Source of the DNA: Mariprofundaceae bacterium
GTDB lineage: Bacteria; Pseudomonadota; Zetaproteobacteria; Mariprofundales; Mariprofundaceae
Length of the DNA: 5,488 nucleotides
Assembly (NCBI GenBank): GCA_027075825.1
Contig: JALSZZ010000030.1
Coordinates: 1 to 5,488, forward strand
Direction: 5' to 3'
A program made the translations under genes and the position numbers. A model generated the notes under the pieces. It was not told where the DNA came from. It searched no databases and saw only the letters and a list, made by a program, of their open reading frames with translations. Below, piece by piece: positions 1 to 3,505 of this stretch (its first letter is position 1; each line of letters opens with the position of its first letter).

Positions 1-1
1 C

Positions 2-481
2 TCAATGTTTTTTGTTTTGATCTGCCTCAGGCGTGCGCAGGCTGTCTTCAAGCTTCATGTACCATGGAGATTGCGTATCTTTCCGGTAAAAAAACAGCAT
101 CAGATCCTGCTTGCGAATTTTTCCATCCAGCAGGTTTTTGACTTTGATGTTCACCTTGACGCGACCACGCAGCTCTGAACTGTCCAGTTCACACAACACC
201 AGTTCATAACTCATGATATCCAGTGTTTCGGGTTTTTGCAGAAACAGGCGTTGCAGCAAATAAGGAATATCGACGCGGGTGGCAATATCAGGCTCGTGGT
301 AACTGGCTGCCTTGTCGAAATCCTTGAACTGAATATCCTCAATAAAGGAAGATGCAAGCTGACGCAGTTGCGCACGTTCGCCGCCCAGAGGCAGGCCGAA
401 CGAGTAAAACGCGCCACCGGAGAAATGCACAGCCCCGAAATACGCAGCAACAATGACGATCAGGGCAAAAAGAAGGCGCAT
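2..481 (-). CDS. Membrane-anchored or exported protein of unknown function, 159 aa
   Basis: I do not recognise this protein. Residues 3-20 form one hydrophobic segment after a single Arg, and no lipobox cysteine follows, so it is either a signal anchor or an uncleaved signal peptide. The remaining 135 or so residues are soluble and presumably periplasmic. They begin with a helical stretch (about 37-60, containing the pattern F-x-D-F-D-K-A-A) and continue with alternating strands (about 90-145, including an R-V-K-V-N-I-K-V strand and a W-Y-M-K-L strand). Helix followed by a curved sheet suggests an NTF2-like or DUF4878-like fold, but this is an inference from the pattern only. The start is supported by a GGAG 5 bases upstream (487-490). 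The ATG lies only 20 bases past the 3' end of tRNA-Gly, with no terminator between, so the gene is probably read from the tRNA promoter. The stop codon (2-4) is inside the window and the gene is complete. Confidence 0.75.
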   Translation of the reverse strand: MRLLFALIVIVAAYFGAVHFSGGAFYSFGLPLGGERAQLRQLASSFIEDIQFKDFDKAASYHEPDIATRVDIPYLLQRLFLQKPETLDIMSYELVLCELDSSELRGRVKVNIKVKNLLDGKIRKQDLMLFFYRKDTQSPWYMKLEDSLRTPEADQNKKH

Positions 482-501
482 TCAGACTCCGAAGTGAGAT
501 C

Positions 502-575
502 TGGAGCGGACAACGGGAGTCGAACCCGTGTCATCAGCTTGGGAAGCTGAGGTAATACCGTTATACGATGCCCGC
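502..575 (-). tRNA. tRNA-Gly(CCC), CCA end encoded
   Basis: The minus strand folds into a full cloverleaf. The acceptor stem is GCGGGCA paired with TGTCCGC, with one G-U pair at the fifth position. The D arm is GTA/TAC with GG in the loop. The anticodon stem is TCAGC/GCTGA around the loop TTCCCAA, which puts the CCC anticodon at 541-543. The T stem is ACGGG/CCCGT around TTCGACT. Discriminator U is followed by encoded CCA (502-504). The anticodon reads GGG glycine codons. The body (GCGGGCATCGTATAA at the 5' end) is closer to the E. coli Gly-UCC tRNA as I remember it than to E. coli Gly-CCC. A protein gene follows 20 bases downstream on the same strand. Confidence 0.97.
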
Positions 576-585
576 AGCAAGGCGC

Positions 586-613
586 ATCTTAGTGGGATGC
601 CGTTGAGGGTCAA
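586..613 (-). promoter_or_regulatory. Candidate sigma70 promoter of the tRNA-Gly gene
   Basis: On the minus strand a TTGACC box (608-613, 5 of 6 consensus) is followed after 16 bases by TAAGAT (586-591, 4 of 6). Transcription would start near 580, just before the mature tRNA 5' end at 575. The bases between the -10 box and the expected start are GC-rich (GCGCC), as is usual for stable-RNA promoters under stringent control. It would also serve the protein gene downstream of the tRNA. The match is by eye only. Confidence 0.55.
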
Positions 614-659
614 GAACGCGACGACCAATTTCGGTTTGAAAAGCCTGGTGACGGTTATG

Positions 660-707
660 ATACTATAAGCCCGGCAGACAATATTGCTCTGCAAGGCTTA
701 TCAGTAT
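660..707 (-). repeat. 48-base imperfect inverted repeat, candidate transcript-end hairpin
   Basis: The arms pair as ATACT/AGTAT, ATAAGCC/GGCTTAT and GCAGA/TCTGC. That is 17 base pairs, interrupted by one bulged base (702) and a 2x2 internal loop, with a 9-base loop CAATATTGC. The element begins 28 bases past the stop codon of the cytochrome gene and ends before the tRNA promoter, so the best reading is the 3' end structure of the cytochrome mRNA. No T-run follows on either strand, so it is not a standard intrinsic terminator. It may mark a Rho-dependent end, protect the 3' end from exonucleases, or be one copy of a dispersed palindromic repeat. Confidence 0.6.
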
Positions 708-735
708 AGCGCAAACTGCTTGTGGGGGTGTCAGG

Positions 736-1101
736 CTAAAATGTTTTCAGGTAAGCGATCACTGCTTTTCTGTTATCGTCTTTTTGCATGATGGGAAGCG
801 TGGGCATGGTCAGGTCATATTTGTTCTCTTCGCGTAGTTGTCTGGCATAAGCGTCGCCAGCGGCAATCATCGCCCTGGGCGATTTAATCCAGCGATCCAG
901 CCATTGTTCATCCCGGCGTTTGCTAATATCTTTCAAACCGGGGCCGAGCTTGCCGACTGCTCCGGCGGTATGGCAGCGAGCACATACATCCTGGAAAATT
1001 TCCTGCCCTCTGGCAAGCAAGGCATCGTCTGCCGCCAACGCGAGAGGGGAACTGCACAGCCATAGTAACCCGGCTGCGATCAATACGTTTCTGGTGTTCA
1101 T
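736..1101 (-). CDS. Exported mono-heme class I cytochrome c, 121 aa
   Basis: This is a small periplasmic electron carrier. A Sec signal peptide covers residues 1-23, with a hydrophobic core and an A-L-A|A cleavage site. The mature part has one covalent heme site, C40-A-R-C43-H44, preceded by the usual R-G-Q-E-I-F helix, followed by a G-P-G-L segment (53-56). M99, in T-M-P, is the likely sixth heme ligand, with M105 as an alternative. The C-terminal helix ends K-A-V-I-A-Y-L-K, as in class I cytochromes. The mature size of about 98 residues is typical of soluble c-type cytochromes. SoxX-like and c552-like proteins share this layout and I cannot choose between them. The frame stays open upstream to an ATG at 1275, but the signal peptide and an AGGAG 6 bases before this ATG fix the start. 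The redox partner is not visible here; the gene stands alone, divergent from the HIT gene. Confidence 0.92.
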   Translation of the reverse strand: MNTRNVLIAAGLLWLCSSPLALAADDALLARGQEIFQDVCARCHTAGAVGKLGPGLKDISKRRDEQWLDRWIKSPRAMIAAGDAYARQLREENKYDLTMPTLPIMQKDDNRKAVIAYLKTF

Positions 1102-1107
1102 CCCGTA

Positions 1108-1112
1108 CTCCT
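1108..1112 (-). promoter_or_regulatory. Ribosome binding site that decides the cytochrome start
   Basis: AGGAG on the minus strand, 6 bases before the ATG at 1101. It selects the start in front of the signal peptide over the in-frame upstream ATGs, which would bury the signal peptide inside the protein. Confidence 0.8.
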
Positions 1113-1181
1113 CTGAAGCGCTACTTACCTCTTCCTCTCCAACAGGCAGTTTTGCAAGTAGCCGCCAAATGTTACAGGCAG

Positions 1182-1210
1182 AGCATAAGTTGGCGTTGCA
1201 TCTCATGCAA
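1182..1210 (-). promoter_or_regulatory. Candidate cytochrome promoter overlapped by a perfect palindrome
   Basis: On the minus strand TTGCAT (1205-1210) and TATGCT (1182-1187) are spaced by 17 bases, a weak but properly spaced sigma70-type pair. The -35 box is the left arm of the perfect inverted repeat TTGCAT-GAG-ATGCAA (1196-1210), which would suit a dimeric repressor covering the -35 region. The implied 5' leader is about 75 bases. Both the promoter and the operator role are inferred. Confidence 0.35.
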
Positions 1211-1233
1211 GCGTAATGTTTCCTCTGCTCTAT

Positions 1234-1244
1234 GTAACTGTTAC
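1234..1244. promoter_or_regulatory. Perfect 5-1-5 palindrome GTAACTGTTAC, possible operator
   Basis: GTAAC and GTTAC flank a single T. If the candidate cytochrome promoter is right, the centre falls near -64, where class I activators often bind. The sequence matches no operator I can name. Short palindromes also occur by chance. Confidence 0.25.
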
Positions 1245-1437
1245 GCCACCTCTGGCAGATCCTCTTCAACATCATAAACCCGGGAATGATAGCCCTTCAG
1301 GATTAGTGTGATGGATCAGGTTCCGTTGCTTATGGTGTTAATGGGTGCTTATCTTATGGGGATGCCACAGGATCTCCTGGAGTTTTTCCTTTGTACAGCA
1401 ATATTGCATCACACCAAAACCTGGTTCGCAGGAGGAG

Positions 1438-1497
1438 ATGGAAAGCATGTGTGGCGGTTGTATTCATTTGGCATCGGGGCAAGATATGGCGCTTTAG
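1438..1497 (+). CDS. Candidate leader peptide upstream of the HIT gene
   Basis: A strong Shine-Dalgarno sequence AGGAGGAG (1430-1437) precedes two in-frame ATGs. The one at 1438 is too close to it; the one at 1447 follows after 9 bases. From 1447 the peptide is 16 residues, MCGGCIHLASGQDMAL, with a C-G-G-C motif. Its TAG (1495-1497) overlaps the AGGGAG ribosome binding site (1496-1501) of the HIT gene, so its translation could control access to that site. Against it, the peptide is very short, has no known relative that I can name, and purine-rich runs resembling ribosome sites are common. It remains a hypothesis. Confidence 0.25.
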   Translation: MESMCGGCIHLASGQDMAL

Positions 1498-1507
1498 GGA
1501 GTATTGG

Positions 1508-1837
1508 ATGTCTGATTGTTTGTTTTGTCGTATTGCCAGCGGCGAGTTGCCTGCGGAACTGGTCTATGAAGATGATGATGTACTTGCTTTTCGTGATATT
1601 CACCCCAAGGCACCGACGCATGTCCTGCTGATTCCGCGTCGGCATGTGCCGACCCTGGCAGATGCTGAGGATCCGGCATTATTGGCGTTGTTGATGCAGC
1701 GGGTGCAATATGTGGCTGATGAGGTACTGGGGCTGGCTGCAGGTTATCGCGTGGTGATCAATGTGCGCGAGGGCGGCGGCCAGGAAGTGTTTCATCTGCA
1801 TATTCATATTCTTGGTGGCAAGAAGATGCCTTTTTGA
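1508..1837 (+). CDS. HIT-family nucleotide-binding hydrolase (HinT-like), 109 aa
   Basis: Cytoplasmic histidine-triad proteins of this branch hydrolyse nucleoside phosphoramidates and related adenylates. The HIT signature is complete: H96-L-H98-I-H100 followed by I-L-G-G, with H98 expected to be the nucleophile. The N-terminal half shows the family hallmarks: C4-L-F-C7 with H46, a likely structural zinc site together with a histidine of the triad; Y-E-D-D-D-V-L-A-F (20-28); A-P-T-H-V-L-L-I-P (35-43); and the R-V-V-I-N strand (81-85). The start follows AGGGAG by 6 bases and sits just before the conserved C-x-x-C, which rules out the longer open frame starting at 1391. The C-terminus is short: it stops four residues after G-G-K (M-P-F at the end), where I would expect a W-P-P-G-type tail or longer. 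Nothing else suggests decay. The next gene starts 89 bases downstream, with no terminator visible between. Confidence 0.93.
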   Translation: MSDCLFCRIASGELPAELVYEDDDVLAFRDIHPKAPTHVLLIPRRHVPTLADAEDPALLALLMQRVQYVADEVLGLAAGYRVVINVREGGGQEVFHLHIHILGGKKMPF

Positions 1838-1926
1838 TGAATATGGCGAAGCGCCCCGACTCTTATTCATACGACATGGCATCGCGCCTTCTCATACACG
1901 GGCGCTGAACTCATGGAGAACTGACC

Positions 1927-2376
1927 ATGCATGATCATCCATCTTCGCCCAACCGGGCACAACTGCGCGCTCATCGCAAAATCTTCTGGGATGCCTGGCA
2001 ACGCGAATTGCGGGGAGAACCACTGGATGCCTTGCAGGTGCGCATTGTGCGTGTGATTCGTGCGCACCCTGAATATCACGCCATGTTTGATGATGAAGCG
2101 CGTTTTGTTGATCGTGATATTACTTATGAAGGTACCAATTTTTATGTCCATTTATCGCTGCATCTGGCGATTGAGGAGCAACTGGCTCTGCGTCAGCCAG
2201 CCGAACTGGTGCAGTGGATGGACGTGGCCCTGACACAGCGCGGTATGACACGTCATGAGGCCATTCATGCGGCGCTGGAAATGCTGGGCCATATCATGGA
2301 TCAGGCCCGGCAGCGCGGTGGCGAACCGGATGGCATGGCCTATGTGCAGGGACTGCGGCGGCTAATACAGTCATGA
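1927..2376 (+). CDS. DUF1841 family protein, 149 aa
   Basis: This matches the DUF1841 family, a cytoplasmic, mostly helical family of unknown function that I know mainly from Betaproteobacteria. Family-like segments are R-K-I-F-W-D-A-W (17-24), the central helix ending R-V-I-R-A-H-P-E-Y-H (42-51), the core N-F-Y-V-H-L-S-L-H-L-A-I-E-E-Q (71-85), and the last third H110-E-A-I-H114 ... L-G-H-I-M-D-Q-A-R. The closely spaced histidines and acidic residues in the core and in H-E-A-I-H could bind a metal, but no activity is established. There is no signal peptide or membrane segment. GGAG (1915-1918) lies 8 bases before the ATG. The stop codon overlaps the next start as ATGA (2373-2376), making this the first gene of a four-gene coupled unit. 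Confidence 0.88.
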   Translation: MHDHPSSPNRAQLRAHRKIFWDAWQRELRGEPLDALQVRIVRVIRAHPEYHAMFDDEARFVDRDITYEGTNFYVHLSLHLAIEEQLALRQPAELVQWMDVALTQRGMTRHEAIHAALEMLGHIMDQARQRGGEPDGMAYVQGLRRLIQS

Positions 2377-2726
2377 TACGCATGCTGTTGTATTCATTGC
2401 TGTTCTTTTTCGGCCCGGCCCTGCTGATGTTTGCCTTGCATCGCCTGACTATGATGTTGCGCCTGTGGTTGCGTCTGCGCCGTTTGCAGCAGGCACAGAA
2501 TGCCACGGTGATTGATATTACACCGGAAGAGCGGGCGCATCATTTGCGTCCCGGCATGGTCTTTATTGTCGCCTCCATGCTGGTGGCCGGGCTTTGTGCC
2601 TGGCTGGCCTGGCAGCAAATGGATGAAACACCGGCGCCTGGTGCCAGCCGCTATGTGCCTGCGCACATGGATGCCTATGGCAACCTGATTCCCGGCCAGA
2701 TGCTGCCAGCAAAGGGTAAGCCATAA
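2373..2726 (+). CDS. Small inner-membrane protein with two TM segments, 117 aa
   Basis: I cannot assign a named function. Two hydrophobic segments (about 4-22 and 62-80) flank a loop rich in arginine (R26, R30, R34, R36, R37). By the positive-inside rule the loop is cytoplasmic and both ends face the periplasm. The loop also carries T-V-I-D-I-T-P-E-E-R (45-54). The C-terminal tail (about 82-117) is rich in Pro and contains Y-V-P-A-H-M-D-A-Y-G-N-L-I-P-G (94-108), which looks like a constrained periplasmic motif and could be the interacting part. The ATG overlaps the DUF1841 stop by four bases and has no strong ribosome site of its own, so translation is probably by re-initiation. The stop TAA shares one base with the next ATG. 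This placement ties it to the ElyC-like protein, a possible membrane partner. Confidence 0.8.
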   Translation: MIRMLLYSLLFFFGPALLMFALHRLTMMLRLWLRLRRLQQAQNATVIDITPEERAHHLRPGMVFIVASMLVAGLCAWLAWQQMDETPAPGASRYVPAHMDAYGNLIPGQMLPAKGKP

Positions 2727-3505
2727 TGCTTGCCAAAATAATAGCCATACTTGTGCTGCCGCCTGTCAGCCTGCTATTACTGGCTGCACTGGGGACACTG
2801 ATGGCGCGCCGCTGGTGGGGCAAGGGTCTGCTGATACTTTCCTTGCTGTCATTATGGTTGCTTGCTCTGTCACCCGTCAGGGATATGCTCAGTCGGCCAC
2901 TGGAATATGCCGATCCTGCCCTGAATATTGCTGATGCCTTACCTCACGATGCGGCTATTGTGGTTCCTGGTGGTGGCCTGTATGAACGGGCACCGGAATA
3001 TCAGGGGCAGAACCTGCCTTCGGACGATGGCTTGCATCGTGTTTTACTGGCTGCAGATCTTTCATTGCAGCATGGCCTGCCGATCTATGCCAGCGGCGGC
3101 GTGACGATGATGACGGCCAGTGAAGAAAGTGAAGCGGCGGTGATACGTCGCTGGCTGTTGCGCTTTGGTGTTGCAGATGCACTGATTCATCTGGAGGCAA
3201 GCTCGCGCACCACCATGGAAAATGCCCGTTATATTGCGGCGCAATTAAAAGCAGCAGGCATACAGCGCGTGGTGCTGGTAACCAACGCCTGGCATATGCC
3301 ACGCGCCCGCTGGTGTTTTGAGCAACAGGGGCTACAGGTGATTGCCGCACCAACAGCCTATATCACGCAACAAACGCCTTATAGCATACGCGATTTTTTG
3401 CCCTCCACCGGCGTTCTTGATGATTCCCGCAAAGCCCTGCACGAATACCTGGGGCTGCTCTGGTACCGCTGGCTTTACCACGACGGAGCATCTTCATCAG
3501 CATGA
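2726..3505 (+). CDS. ElyC/YdcF-like DUF218 envelope protein, 259 aa
   Basis: DUF218 proteins (YdcF, SanA, ElyC) have a Rossmann-like domain. E. coli ElyC is linked to peptidoglycan assembly and envelope integrity, though its biochemistry is unsettled. This protein has the ElyC layout and, as I recall, its length: two N-terminal TM helices (about 5-26 and 34-52), then the DUF218 domain (about 75-245). Family motifs are A-A-I-V-V-P-G-G-G (76-84), Y-A-S-G-G (121-125), E-S-E-A (134-137), E157-x-S-S-R-T-T-M-E-N-A (157-167), V-T-N-A-W-H-M-P-R-A (185-194) and P-T-A-Y (209-212). The domain is probably periplasmic. An AAAGGG (2711-2716) 9 bases upstream supports the start. The gene begins by TAATG overlap and ends in an ATGA overlap with the kinase gene, so its dosage is tied to both neighbours. 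I would call it ElyC-like rather than assign elyC itself. Confidence 0.9.
   Translation: MLAKIIAILVLPPVSLLLLAALGTLMARRWWGKGLLILSLLSLWLLALSPVRDMLSRPLEYADPALNIADALPHDAAIVVPGGGLYERAPEYQGQNLPSDDGLHRVLLAADLSLQHGLPIYASGGVTMMTASEESEAAVIRRWLLRFGVADALIHLEASSRTTMENARYIAAQLKAAGIQRVVLVTNAWHMPRARWCFEQQGLQVIAAPTAYITQQTPYSIRDFLPSTGVLDDSRKALHEYLGLLWYRWLYHDGASSSA

Larger units (their letters stand above)
1102..1507. other. Divergent intergenic region of 406 bases
   Basis: This stretch lies between the cytochrome gene (minus) and the HIT gene (plus) and should hold the promoters of both. On the cytochrome side are a candidate promoter with an overlapping palindrome (1182-1210) and a second palindrome (1234-1244). 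On the HIT side are a perfect 10-base palindrome GCAATATTGC (1398-1407) and a short candidate leader ORF (1438-1497). I found no convincing -35/-10 pair for the HIT gene. Frames that stay open through the region have no strong start signal or recognisable protein content. I see no RNA gene or mobile element in it. Confidence 0.6.

Noticed and set aside
502..600. tRNA-Gly as an integration site with flanking att repeats
   Set aside because: No repeat of the tRNA 3' end and no integrase or phage-like gene occurs in the window.
1365..1387. CAGG/CCTG hairpin followed by five T, resembling an intrinsic terminator
   Set aside because: The stem is only four pairs with a four-base loop and the next positions mismatch; too weak to terminate.
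1398..1407. GCAATATTGC palindrome, sharing CAATATTGC with the loop of the hairpin at 660-707
   Set aside because: Only nine bases are shared and AT-rich palindromes of this size are common; no evidence that it is a site.
1391..1507. Longer start for the HIT protein
   Set aside because: The extra 39 residues are basic and unlike any HIT N-terminus. The ATG at 1508 has its own ribosome site and directly precedes the conserved C-x-x-C.
1308..1631. 107-codon open frame on the plus strand crossing into the HIT gene
   Set aside because: It overlaps 124 bases of the certain HIT gene in another frame, has no ribosome binding site, and its composition (runs of Met, Leu and Cys without pattern) is not protein-like.
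1844..1858. GGCG-AAG-CGCC hairpin after the HIT stop as a terminator
   Set aside because: Four base pairs, a three-base loop, and no T-run after it; the HIT gene may well be read through into the DUF1841 gene.
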